A stretch of DNA of 64,000 bases. It comes from Loktanella sp. GTDB lineage: Bacteria; Pseudomonadota; Alphaproteobacteria; Rhodobacterales; Rhodobacteraceae. Below are positions 52,179-60,440 of this stretch, in pieces (positions within the stretch are counted from its first letter, which is position 1; every line of letters starts with the position of its first letter). The notes under the pieces are model-generated. The model saw only the letters and a program-made list of their open reading frames with translations. It ran no database searches and had not been told where the DNA came from. The stretch lies in NCBI GenBank assembly GCA_017390475.1, contig JAFPBO010000016.1, positions 1 through 64,000 of the forward strand, given 5' to 3'. A program made the translations under genes and the position numbers.

Positions 52179-53528
52179 ATGGATCATATTGCAAATCTGC
52201 GCCGCATGGGCCTGTTCGATGCGCGCGTGCCCCGCTACACCAGCTATCCGCCCGCCACTGCGTTCAACCCGCAGGTGGGCGCGGATTTCCAGCGCGATTG
52301 TTTGACCGGGCTGGACCCCGCCGTGCCGGTTTCGGTCTATATCCACATCCCGTTTTGCGAAAGGCTGTGCTGGTTCTGCGCCTGTGCGACGCAAGGCACG
52401 ACCACGCTGAAACCGGTCGAGAATTATCTGCGGGTGGTCAAGATGGAACTGGCGATGCTAGCCCGCACCCTGCCTGCTGGCGTGACCATGGGCCAGATGC
52501 ATTGGGGCGGCGGCACGCCGACGATCCTGCCCCCCGACATGATCCGCGATCTGGCACAGGCGGTGATGGATGTGATCCCGCCTGCCCCGGATTTCAGTTT
52601 CTCGGTCGAGATTGACCCGACCCTTGTCGATGATGCCAAAATCGCCATGCTGGCCGATATGGGGATGAGTCGCGCCAGTATCGGCATTCAGGATTTCGCC
52701 CCCGATGTGCAGGCCGCGATTGGCCGCGACCAGAGCTTCGCCACGACCAAAGCCTGCGTCGACAGCCTGCGTGCGGCGGGTATCACATCGCTGAACGCCG
52801 ATCTGGTCTACGGCTTGCCGCGTCAGACCCCCGATAAACTGGCCGATACGCTGGCCAAGGTCCGCGCGCTGGACCCTGACCGGATCGCGCTGTTCGGCTA
52901 TGCCCATGTGCCGAATTTCTCCAAACGGCAGAAACTGATCGATGAAACAGCCCTGCCGGGTGAGGAGGACCGCTATCACCTTGCCCAACAAGCCGCCCAT
53001 ACCTTTGTCGCTGCGGGATATCAGCCTATCGGGATCGACCATTTCGGCAAGCCCGATGACAGCCTGACAATTGCCGCCAATACGGGTCGGCTGCGGCGCA
53101 ATTTCCAAGGCTATACCGATGACACCTGCCCCACGCTGATCGGCATCGGTGCATCCTCCATCTCCCAATATGACGCGGGCTACGTGCAGAATGCCTCTGC
53201 CACCGCCGCCTATATCGCACGGATCGAGGCAGGCGATCTGGCCGGACACCGCGGCTATGCGATGACGCCCGAGGACCGGCTGCGCGCGCAGGTTATCAAC
53301 ATGCTAATGTGTGATTTTGATATTGATATCAATGCCTTGGCTAACCACCCTGATGCAGATATCCTGACCCCAGTGCATCAGGCCATTCTGGATAACTTTG
53401 CCGGCTTCGTGGAACGCGACGGCGAGAAGATCAGAATCTTCCCCGCGGGGAAGGTTTTGACCCGGATCATCGCCAATGCCTATGACGGATTTAACGCGAT
53501 GGCAGCGCGGTATTCACAAGCCTCTTGA
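52179..53528 (+). CDS. hemN: Oxygen-independent coproporphyrinogen III oxidase
   Basis: Radical-SAM enzyme of anaerobic heme synthesis that converts coproporphyrinogen III to protoporphyrinogen IX, 449 residues. The iron-sulfur motif is CERLCWFC: C60, C64 and C67, with an extra cysteine (C69) as in true HemN; HIPFCERLC opens the barrel, and GGGTPTILPPDM and YGLPRQTPDKL are typical. The length favours HemN over the shorter HemW. An FnrL-type box upstream supports low-oxygen control. Follows the Sco gene on the same strand. Confidence 0.93.
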   Translation: MDHIANLRRMGLFDARVPRYTSYPPATAFNPQVGADFQRDCLTGLDPAVPVSVYIHIPFCERLCWFCACATQGTTTLKPVENYLRVVKMELAMLARTLPAGVTMGQMHWGGGTPTILPPDMIRDLAQAVMDVIPPAPDFSFSVEIDPTLVDDAKIAMLADMGMSRASIGIQDFAPDVQAAIGRDQSFATTKACVDSLRAAGITSLNADLVYGLPRQTPDKLADTLAKVRALDPDRIALFGYAHVPNFSKRQKLIDETALPGEEDRYHLAQQAAHTFVAAGYQPIGIDHFGKPDDSLTIAANTGRLRRNFQGYTDDTCPTLIGIGASSISQYDAGYVQNASATAAYIARIEAGDLAGHRGYAMTPEDRLRAQVINMLMCDFDIDINALANHPDADILTPVHQAILDNFAGFVERDGEKIRIFPAGKVLTRIIANAYDGFNAMAARYSQAS

Positions 53529-53578
53529 TCTCTGATCCGCTTGCGCCACCTTGCATGGGTGAACAGGGGATCAGGGCC

Positions 53579-53935
53579 ATGGACATCATCAACTATATCT
53601 TCGTGCTGGCCAGTGTGGTGCTGGGTGCCTATGGCTGGCTGGCACCGCAATACACGCTGGAAACGTTGGACCTGGAGGCAGGTCCAACCGGGATGGGTCA
53701 ATCCGAAATCCGTGCCTCTGCCGGGGCGTTGTTCATCGGCATGGGCCTGGGTGCGCTGATCATCGGCAGCCCTGCCGCCTATGCGATGCTGGGGTTCTGC
53801 TGGCTGGGCGCATCCATAGGACGGGCAACATCCTTGGTGCTGGACGGGCAATCACGCAAGAAATGGACCTTTTTCGGGGTCGAGGCTGTGGTCGGTCTGG
53901 GCGCGCTCGCGCTCAACCTGCCCCTTGCAATGTGA
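53579..53935 (+). CDS. Small four-helix membrane protein, DUF4345-like
   Basis: A 118-residue membrane protein with four predicted helices: INYIFVLASVVLGAYGWLAP, SAGALFIGMGLGALIIG, AYAMLGFCWLGASIGRA and FGVEAVVGLGALALNL. This pattern, including ATSLVLDGQSRKKWTFFGVE, is like DUF4345 proteins. Function unknown. The ATG at 53579 has an AGGGG site and lies 50 bases after hemN. Confidence 0.7.
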   Translation: MDIINYIFVLASVVLGAYGWLAPQYTLETLDLEAGPTGMGQSEIRASAGALFIGMGLGALIIGSPAAYAMLGFCWLGASIGRATSLVLDGQSRKKWTFFGVEAVVGLGALALNLPLAM

Positions 53936-53959
53936 CGGGCAAGCGCCTATTTCAAGACT

Positions 53960-54290
53960 GTCCGCAAGGACTATGGATATAAACGCGCTCGTAATACGCG
54001 GATCGGACCCGGGGGCGGTACCCGGCGTCTCCACCAAACACTGCTCATTTGGCAGCCATGGGGACGAAACAGGATCGACGAACGTCTAAAGGGGTTTGCT
54101 TTATCTCGGTGAGTTACCACCGTTATCGGTACAACAAAGCTAGTTGCAAATGACAACAAAGCACCAATGGCGATGGCTGCGTAAGCAGTCGGAACTATTG
54201 AAACCTTAAGTCCTATGGTTTTGCGACCATAGGCGGGGTCCGCAGGTACCTGGCAACAGAAACCTGCACCTTCCCCCCAACATTAACGTG
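53960..54290 (+). ncRNA. ssrA: Two-piece (circularly permuted) tmRNA, ssrA
   Basis: The gene rescues stalled ribosomes. As usual in alphaproteobacteria the order is permuted: the acceptor piece comes first, ending at 54036 with CGTCTCC-A-CCA (54026-54036), preceded by a T arm with stem CCGGG/CCCGG. After a ~23-base intervening segment the coding piece starts at 54060 with GGGGACG, which pairs with the acceptor CGTCTCC. The tag reading frame runs from GCA at 54146 to TAA at 54182-54184 and encodes ANDNKAPMAMAA, close to known Rhodobacterales tags. The hairpin CCTATGG/CCATAGG (~54212-54233) and GCAGGT/ACCTGC (~54242-54268) follow. The outer ends are approximate. Confidence 0.9.
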
Positions 54291-54339
54291 TGTACCGATC
54301 GGCAGGCTTGCATCGTAATCCCCCGCTGCGCAGACTGTC

Positions 54340-54996
54340 ATGATGTTGCGTAAAACGATCATTGCTGGCTGGTTGGCCATGGCACCGGCTATGGCAATGG
54401 CCTGCGAAACAGCCTTGCTGCTGGCGATTGATGTTTCCAACTCGGTCGATGGCGCGGAATACCGGCTGCAGGCGGATGGGCTGGCCGATGCCTTGCAGGA
54501 CCCCCAGATCGTCGAAACCATGGTCCGCGATCAGGTCGCTGTCGCCGTCGTGCAATGGTCCGGCGTGGATCAGCAGGCCTTGTCGATTTCCTGGACAAGG
54601 ATCACCGGCCCCGGACTGGCGGCGCAAGTATCCGCGCAGGCACGCAGCATGGAACGCGCCTTCATCCTGTCCGGCACCGCCACCGGCGAGGTGATCAGCT
54701 ATGCCCTGCCCCTGTTCGATCAGGTGCCTGATTGCAAACGCAAGGTGATCGACATATCCACCGACGGCACGGCCAATGCAGGTGGTGATGTCAGATTGAT
54801 CCGGCAACAGGCCGAACGCGCCGGGGTGACGATCAACGGAATCGGGATTGAAAGCATGGGGCTGACTATCACAAATTATTTACGTTCCGCTGTCATCACC
54901 CGCGACGGGTTCGTCATGACGGCACGGCTGCATCGTGACTATCCCGCAGCGATCCGCGCCAAAATCCTGCGCGAATTAACCAGAGTGATCAGCTAG
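54340..54996 (+). CDS. DUF1194 protein, VWA-like, exported
   Basis: A 218-residue exported protein with a von Willebrand A-like fold. After a signal peptide (AGWLAMAPAMAMA) it reads ALLLAIDVSNSVDGAEYRLQ, a MIDAS-like DxSxS metal site near residues 31-35, and later KVIDISTDGTANAGGDV with the second MIDAS aspartate. The family (DUF1194) has no established function. It starts ~50 bases after the tmRNA gene. An alternative ATG three bases downstream exists. Confidence 0.87.
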   Translation: MMLRKTIIAGWLAMAPAMAMACETALLLAIDVSNSVDGAEYRLQADGLADALQDPQIVETMVRDQVAVAVVQWSGVDQQALSISWTRITGPGLAAQVSAQARSMERAFILSGTATGEVISYALPLFDQVPDCKRKVIDISTDGTANAGGDVRLIRQQAERAGVTINGIGIESMGLTITNYLRSAVITRDGFVMTARLHRDYPAAIRAKILRELTRVIS

Positions 54997-55006
54997 GACC
55001 CCAATC

Positions 55007-56257
55007 ATGAAAGAATTATTCACCGTCTTCGGCCGGATCGGGCTGTTGTCCTTTGGCGGGCCTGCGGCGCAGATTGCTCTGATGCATCAGGAACTCGTCG
55101 ATAAGCGCGGCTGGCTGAGCGAGGATCAATTCCTGCGCGCACTGTCCTTTTGCATGCTGCTGCCAGGGCCAGAGGCGATGCAGCTGGCGACCTATGCGGG
55201 CTGGAAACGCGGCGGTGTTGTCGGCGGGCTGATCGGTGGCGGGCTGTTCGTGCTGCCCGGCGCGCTGGTGATCGCGGTGCTGGCGCTGCTCTACGGCGTC
55301 TACGGCAATCTGCCGGTGGTGCAGGCGCTGTTTGTCGGGGTTCAGGCGACAGTGATTGTCGTCGTCATCGCCGCGCTGATCAAGATTGCCGGGCGCGCCC
55401 TGATCGGGCGGGCACATCTGGCAATTGCCATTGCCGCCTTTATCGCGCTGTTCTTTTTCGCGGTACCGTTTCCAGTTGTCGTGCTGCTGGCCGGGATCGC
55501 GGGTGCGCTGATGCCGCATGAAGCGACCAAAGCACTGCCCCTGCCCGGTGGCAGTTTCCGCAAGGCCGGGCGCGTCTTGCTGGTGGGGGGCGCGCTTTGG
55601 GCGGCACCCGTGATTGCGGTGGCTGTATCGGGCAGCGGCTTTCTGCTGGATATCGCGACATTCTTTTCGGTGCTGGCAGTCGTGACCTTTGGCGGAGCCT
55701 ATGCGGTTTTGGCCTACATGACGCAAGAGGCCGTGTTTTCCTATGGCTGGTTGACCACACCACAGATGATGGATGCGCTGGGACTGGCCGAAACAACGCC
55801 CGGCCCGCTGATCCTGGTCACGCAATTTGTTGCCATGATCGCCGGGCTGGCGCAGGGCGGTGTCATGCTGGCGCTGGTCGCGGGGGCGCTGACGCTCTGG
55901 GTCACTTTCGTGCCTTGTTTTATCTGGATTTTCGCCGGTGCGCCCTTGATCGACTGGCTCGACGGGCGGCCGCGTCTGCGCGCTGCACTGGCCGGGATCA
56001 CCGCTGCCGTGGTCGGGGTGATCGCCAATCTGTCGCTCTGGTTCGCCCTGCATGTACTGTTTGACGATGTGACCCGGCTGCAATCGGGCGTGATCAACAT
56101 GGTCATCCCTGATCCATCCAGCCTGCAACCGCTGGCGCTGGTGCTGATCGCGGTCGCTGCGGTTCTTTTGTTGCGGCTGAAATGGTCATTGCTGCGGGTT
56201 CTGCCGCTTGTCGCGCTGTTGGGCTGGGCTGTGACACTCGTCGCCGCTGTGGCTTGA
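55007..56257 (+). CDS. chrA: Chromate transporter ChrA (long-chain form)
   Basis: Inner-membrane chromate exporter of the CHR family, 416 residues, with about ten to twelve helices in two homologous halves. The first half carries FGGPAAQIALMHQELVDKRG and LPGPEAMQLATYAGWKRGG, the second FGGAYAVLAYMTQEAVFSYG and AETTPGPLILVTQFVAMIAG; these FGG and PGP motifs are family signatures. It starts ten bases after the DUF1194 stop. No chrB regulator gene is adjacent. Confidence 0.93.
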   Translation: MKELFTVFGRIGLLSFGGPAAQIALMHQELVDKRGWLSEDQFLRALSFCMLLPGPEAMQLATYAGWKRGGVVGGLIGGGLFVLPGALVIAVLALLYGVYGNLPVVQALFVGVQATVIVVVIAALIKIAGRALIGRAHLAIAIAAFIALFFFAVPFPVVVLLAGIAGALMPHEATKALPLPGGSFRKAGRVLLVGGALWAAPVIAVAVSGSGFLLDIATFFSVLAVVTFGGAYAVLAYMTQEAVFSYGWLTTPQMMDALGLAETTPGPLILVTQFVAMIAGLAQGGVMLALVAGALTLWVTFVPCFIWIFAGAPLIDWLDGRPRLRAALAGITAAVVGVIANLSLWFALHVLFDDVTRLQSGVINMVIPDPSSLQPLALVLIAVAAVLLLRLKWSLLRVLPLVALLGWAVTLVAAVA

Positions 56258-56320
56258 GGTCGCCCCTTTTCATGCCGCCCGAATCCCGTATGCTATCCCC
56301 AGTCCCTGAGGAGAAGTACC

Positions 56321-56791
56321 GTGCCCGATACCATTGATTATGGAAACCTGATGCATCGCGCCATGCGCGGATTGATCCAGCAGGTTCTGACAGGCGTCGC
56401 GCAGACCGGATTGCCGGGCAGTCACCATTTCTTTGTCACCTTTGACACGATGCACCCTGACGTCGAAATCGCCGATTGGCTGTCTGACCGTTATCCCGGC
56501 GAAATGACAGTGGTGATCCAGCATTGGTTCGCCAATCTGGAGGTCACGGATGAAGGTTTCACCATCACGCTGAATTTCGGCGATAATCCTGAAACGCTCT
56601 ATATCCCCTATGACGCGATCAAGACATTCGTCGACCCCTCTGTCGAATTCGGCCTGCGGTTTGAAACGCAGGATGATCAACGCGCCGACATCGCCGAAGC
56701 ACCGATGCATGAAATGGTCGAACCCGAGGATGATAAACCCGGCAACCGCAAACCGGCAGAGGTTGTCAGCCTCGACAAGTTCCGCAAATAG
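56321..56791 (+). CDS. sspB: SspB-family ClpXP adaptor (alpha type)
   Basis: Adaptor that carries ssrA-tagged proteins to the ClpXP protease, 156 residues. It matches alphaproteobacterial SspB (formerly DUF-type): GNLMHRAMRGLIQQVLTGVA, HHFFVTFDTMHPDVEIADWL, VVIQHWFANLEVTDEGFTIT and LYIPYDAIKTFVDPSVEFGL. The C-terminal VVSLDKFRK is the likely ClpX-binding tail. It lies about 2 kb from the ssrA gene whose tag it would recognise. The gene seems to be its own unit. Confidence 0.9.
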   Translation: MPDTIDYGNLMHRAMRGLIQQVLTGVAQTGLPGSHHFFVTFDTMHPDVEIADWLSDRYPGEMTVVIQHWFANLEVTDEGFTITLNFGDNPETLYIPYDAIKTFVDPSVEFGLRFETQDDQRADIAEAPMHEMVEPEDDKPGNRKPAEVVSLDKFRK

Positions 56792-56857
56792 GACGGCTTG
56801 TGATCCGTTGACCTGCTGCTAAAACCCTTTGGAACCCGAAAACCGAAGGATCATGCC

Positions 56858-58249
56858 ATGACCGCGACCCGCACAGAAACCGACAGCTTTGGCCCGTTGG
56901 AGGTTCCTTCCGACCGTTACTGGGGTGCCCAGACCCAGCGGTCGATCATGAATTTCCCGATTGGTTGGGAAAAGCAGCCTGTCGCCATCGTGCGCGGCCT
57001 TGGCGTGATCAAACAGGCCTGCGCGATTGCCAACAAGGACCGTGGCAAGCTGGACGCCAAACTGGCCGATGCCATCATCGCCGCCGCAGCCGAGGTGGTC
57101 GCAGGCAAGCTGGACGATCATTTCCCGCTGGTGGTCTGGCAGACCGGGTCCGGCACGCAATCGAACATGAACGCCAATGAGGTGATCAGCAACCGCGCGA
57201 TTGAAATGCTGGGCGGCGTGATCGGGTCCAAGGACCCGATCCACCCCAATGACCATGTGAATATGGGGCAATCGTCCAATGACACTTTCCCCACCGCGAT
57301 GCATATCGCCGTCGCCACAACGGCCCGCGATGTGCTGTTGCCGGGGCTGGAAAAACTGCATGCAGCCCTTGTCGCCAAGCAGGAAGAGTTCAGCGATATC
57401 ATCAAGATCGGCCGCACCCATACGATGGATGCCACCCCGCTGACCCTGGGGCAGGAATTTTCCGGCTATGCCCATCAGGTCGCCATGGGCATCCGCCGGG
57501 TCAAATCCGCCCTGCCTGCGATCTATGAACTCGCCCAAGGCGGCACCGCTGTCGGCACTGGCCTGAACAGCCCTGTCGGCTGGGGTGAAACCGTCGCCGC
57601 CCATATGGCCGAAATCACCGGCCTGCCCTTTGTCACCGCACCAAATAAATTCGAAGCACTGGCCGCCCATGACGGCCTTGTCGAAATGTCGGGCGCGCTG
57701 AAAACCGTCGCCGCCAGCCTGTATAAAATCGCCTGCGATATCCGCATGCTAGGCTCTGGCCCGCGCTGCGGCCTTGGCGAATTGATGCTCCCCGAAAACG
57801 AACCCGGATCATCCATCATGCCCGGCAAGGTCAACCCGACCCAGGTCGAGGCGATCACCCAGGTCTGCGCCCATGTCATGGGCAATGATGCCGCTGTCGG
57901 ATTTGCCGGTTCTCAGGGCCATTTCGAACTGAACGTGATGAAGCCGATGATGGCCTATAACGTGCTGCAATCCATGCAATTGCTGGGCGATTCTGCCGGT
58001 GCCTTTACCGATAACTGCGTCGCAGGCATTCAGGCCGACCGCACAAGGATCGAAAAACTGATGCGGGAATCGCTGATGCTGGTCACGGCACTGGCCCCCA
58101 CCATCGGCTATGACAATGCCACCACCGTGGCAAAGACGGCGCATAAGAACGGCACCACGCTGAAGGAAGAAGCGATCAAGCTCGGCTTTGTCGATGAGGC
58201 GACATTCGACAAGGTTGTGCGCCCCGAAGACATGATCGGGCCCAAGTGA
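56858..58249 (+). CDS. fumC: Class II fumarate hydratase
   Basis: Citric-acid-cycle enzyme that converts fumarate to malate, 463 residues, iron-independent form. It opens with [20 protein letters not shown] and contains the superfamily signature [18 protein letters not shown] (residues ~315-332), [17 protein letters not shown] and [17 protein letters not shown] with the catalytic residues. The stop TGA overlaps the GTG start of the DUF4169 gene. Confidence 0.95.
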   Translation: MTATRTETDSFGPLEVPSDRYWGAQTQRSIMNFPIGWEKQPVAIVRGLGVIKQACAIANKDRGKLDAKLADAIIAAAAEVVAGKLDDHFPLVVWQTGSGTQSNMNANEVISNRAIEMLGGVIGSKDPIHPNDHVNMGQSSNDTFPTAMHIAVATTARDVLLPGLEKLHAALVAKQEEFSDIIKIGRTHTMDATPLTLGQEFSGYAHQVAMGIRRVKSALPAIYELAQGGTAVGTGLNSPVGWGETVAAHMAEITGLPFVTAPNKFEALAAHDGLVEMSGALKTVAASLYKIACDIRMLGSGPRCGLGELMLPENEPGSSIMPGKVNPTQVEAITQVCAHVMGNDAAVGFAGSQGHFELNVMKPMMAYNVLQSMQLLGDSAGAFTDNCVAGIQADRTRIEKLMRESLMLVTALAPTIGYDNATTVAKTAHKNGTTLKEEAIKLGFVDEATFDKVVRPEDMIGPK

Positions 58250-58422
58250 AACCAGTCAATCTGAACAAAGCACGCAAGGAACGGGACCGGGCGGCGGCCA
58301 AGGCCAAGGCGGATGAAAATGCCATCCGCTTTGGCCGGACCAAGGCCGAACGGGTGCTGGATGCCGCCCGTGTGCAGCAGGCCAATGACCGGCTGGCGCA
58401 GCAAAAATTCGAGGATGATTAG
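58246..58422 (+). CDS. DUF4169 small protein
   Basis: A 58-residue, strongly charged protein ([20 protein letters not shown] at the N-terminus, [20 protein letters not shown] in the middle), matching DUF4169, which is confined mainly to Rhodobacterales. It starts with GTG overlapping the fumC stop (GTGA) and its TAG is directly followed by the GTG of the next gene, so the three genes are translationally linked. It is likely helical; function unknown. Confidence 0.82.
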   Translation: MKPVNLNKARKERDRAAAKAKADENAIRFGRTKAERVLDAARVQQANDRLAQQKFEDD

Positions 58423-58656
58423 GTGGATCACCGCCGCCCTGCCAAGCGGTCACTGACCCTGCGGGGCCATCGCACCAGCGTCACACTGGAAGATATATTC
58501 TGGAAGGAATTTTGTCAGATCGCCGATGCAGATCACAAGACGATCAACGGTTTAGCGGCCGAGATTGATGCGGCGCGCGGTGATATCGGTCTGGCCTCTG
58601 CGATCCGCATTCATGTGCTGGAACGCGTTCTGGCGCGCAGTCAGTCCTTGGAATAA
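58423..58656 (+). CDS. Ribbon-helix-helix domain protein
   Basis: A 77-residue protein with one ribbon-helix-helix (RHH_4-like) domain: KRSLTLRGHRTSVTLEDIFW, then the conserved WKEFCQIADADHKTINGLAA and LASAIRIHVLERVL. It starts with GTG right after the stop of the DUF4169 gene. Such proteins are common after fumC in this order and are often called 'ribbon-helix-helix domain protein' or 'aryl-sulfate sulfotransferase', the latter without basis. A DNA-binding role is likely but unproven. Confidence 0.82.
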   Translation: MDHRRPAKRSLTLRGHRTSVTLEDIFWKEFCQIADADHKTINGLAAEIDAARGDIGLASAIRIHVLERVLARSQSLE

Positions 58657-58886
58657 AGCGCACCGCGCAGCAATGACAGGCACGCGCGATCCTGTTTTTC
58701 GGCATCGTTCAGTTTCGCAGGTTTGTCCGATGATGCGGCTGTCGGGTTCTTTTGCTTGTTGAATAATCTCGCAATGTCACGCGGGCTTAAAGGTTTGCCA
58801 TCAGGTTTTGGCGTCTGTGGCTGATCTTTGCGCTTGAAAAACCGTTGCAGGCTCCGTTTCGACATCGACGGCAATGTAATGATCAT
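58641..58886 (-). CDS. Small hypothetical protein
   Basis: An 81-residue basic protein on the minus strand, overlapping the end of the convergent RHH gene by 16 bases. It reads SKRSLQRFFKRKDQPQTPKP, then PLSPRDIARLFNKQKN and DAEKQDRACLSLLRGALYSK. The ATG at 58886 has a GGAG site seven bases upstream; another ATG seven codons later is possible. I do not recognise a family. Seemingly cytoplasmic. Confidence 0.6.
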   Translation of the reverse strand: MIITLPSMSKRSLQRFFKRKDQPQTPKPDGKPLSPRDIARLFNKQKNPTAASSDKPAKLNDAEKQDRACLSLLRGALYSKD

Positions 58887-59081
58887 ATCAATCTCCGTAA
58901 ACGTTTCTAATACGCGACCAATGGCACCATAATCTTGGCAAAAATATGGCAGAAATCTCACCTACACAGCAACCTCCTGCTCTGAACTGCCGCGTCTATT
59001 GGCCAGATGTCTGACGGCCCTTGATCAGCTGCCGTCAAAGCACCACAATTGCTATCACCATTGTTTCCGTAGCGGGCCCAG

Positions 59082-60440
59082 TCACCCACGCGGCCGGATC
59101 GCCAGACTGATCCCGTCGCGCGCCCGCACCGTCAGATGCGCCGCGGGCACCGGTCGTTGATCCGGCACCGGGGTAAAGCAGAACTGTCGGACCAGCTGCG
59201 CCAACAACACGACACCTTCGATCATGGCAAAGCCCGCACCGGTACAGACCCTTGGACCGGCGGAAAACGGCAGATAGCCATCACGCTGCGCCGTTTTGGT
59301 CGCGGCATCCTGCCAGCGCGCGGGATCGAACCCGTCGGGATTTTCCCAGATCCGGTCATGACGGTGCAGATGCCAGGGCGACAGCACGATCTGCGCGCCC
59401 TTGGGCACGTCGCGGTCGCGGAACCGCGTGGCTGTGCGCGCCTCGCGCACCATCATCGGCACGGGGGGATACAGCCGCAGGGTTTCGCGGAACACATCGC
59501 GGGTGACCGGCAGTTTGGACAGATCGCTGAAATTGCCGGTAAATGCCGCTGCCTCTGCCGCGACCTTGTCCTGCCAGTCAGGATGGGTGGCCAGCAGATA
59601 CAGCGCCCAGGCCAAGGCCGACGCACTGGTTTCATGCCCGGCCAGAAAGAAGATCGCGACCTGATCGACCATGTCCTGTTTGCTGAAAATCTGTCCGGTC
59701 TGCGGGTCCGGCGTTGTCATGATCTTGGTCGCCAGATCATCTGGCGCGGTGCCGGCGGCGATCTGGTCCAGCCGTGCCTGTGTCAGATCGGCGATCAACC
59801 GGCGGATCGCCCGCGCCTGCCCCCGCACACCACGGCGGAAAAACCGTGGCATCCAGCGCGGACCGGGCAGAAATGCGGCCAGATTCAGGATTGGCTGCGC
59901 CTGTTGATAGGATTGGAACCGGTGATACACCTCTTGCGCGGTCGCATCCTCGATCGGGATCGAAAACAGCGTGCGAAAGATCACGTCAGCCGCGATATGG
60001 CTGGCGGCGGCGTCAATCATCTGTGCGCTGCCATCGGCCATAGCGTTCAGGCGGGCGCAGCCCGCCTGCCCCGCCGCGACGATGCCGGGAAACGTATCGC
60101 GCAGGCGTCCGCCCTCAAACGCGGGGTCGATGATGCGCCTTTGCGCCTTCCATTGTGCGCCATTGGTCAGGAACACGCTGTCACCCAGCAAAGGCCGTAA
60201 CCCCGCACCGATCCGGTCGGATTTGGGATAGGCATCGGGATTGTCCTTCAGCACTTCACGCAGCAATTTGGGATCATTGATCAGGAATGACCGAAAGAAC
60301 GGCGTGCGGAATTCCGCCATCCATGCATGATACAGCCGCGCAGGTTGCGCCGACAGAATATCCTGCCGGAACAACCGCATATAACGCCAGAGCGAGACCC
60401 GATCAGCGCGCGCCGCAGGTTTCGGCGGCAGATCCTTCAT
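59082..60440 (-). CDS. Cytochrome P450
   Basis: Heme monooxygenase of the cytochrome P450 superfamily, 452 residues. All core motifs are present: the I-helix FFLAGHETSASALAWALY, the K-helix ETLRLYPPVP (ExxR), the FDPARWQD region and the heme loop LPFSAGPRVCTGAGFAMIEG with the cysteine ligand near residue 400. It has no membrane anchor. Such class-I-like bacterial P450s need a ferredoxin and reductase, which are not encoded nearby. The ATG overlaps the stop of the upstream membrane hydrolase (ATGA). Substrate unknown. Confidence 0.93.
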   Translation of the reverse strand: MKDLPPKPAARADRVSLWRYMRLFRQDILSAQPARLYHAWMAEFRTPFFRSFLINDPKLLREVLKDNPDAYPKSDRIGAGLRPLLGDSVFLTNGAQWKAQRRIIDPAFEGGRLRDTFPGIVAAGQAGCARLNAMADGSAQMIDAAASHIAADVIFRTLFSIPIEDATAQEVYHRFQSYQQAQPILNLAAFLPGPRWMPRFFRRGVRGQARAIRRLIADLTQARLDQIAAGTAPDDLATKIMTTPDPQTGQIFSKQDMVDQVAIFFLAGHETSASALAWALYLLATHPDWQDKVAAEAAAFTGNFSDLSKLPVTRDVFRETLRLYPPVPMMVREARTATRFRDRDVPKGAQIVLSPWHLHRHDRIWENPDGFDPARWQDAATKTAQRDGYLPFSAGPRVCTGAGFAMIEGVVLLAQLVRQFCFTPVPDQRPVPAAHLTVRARDGISLAIRPRG

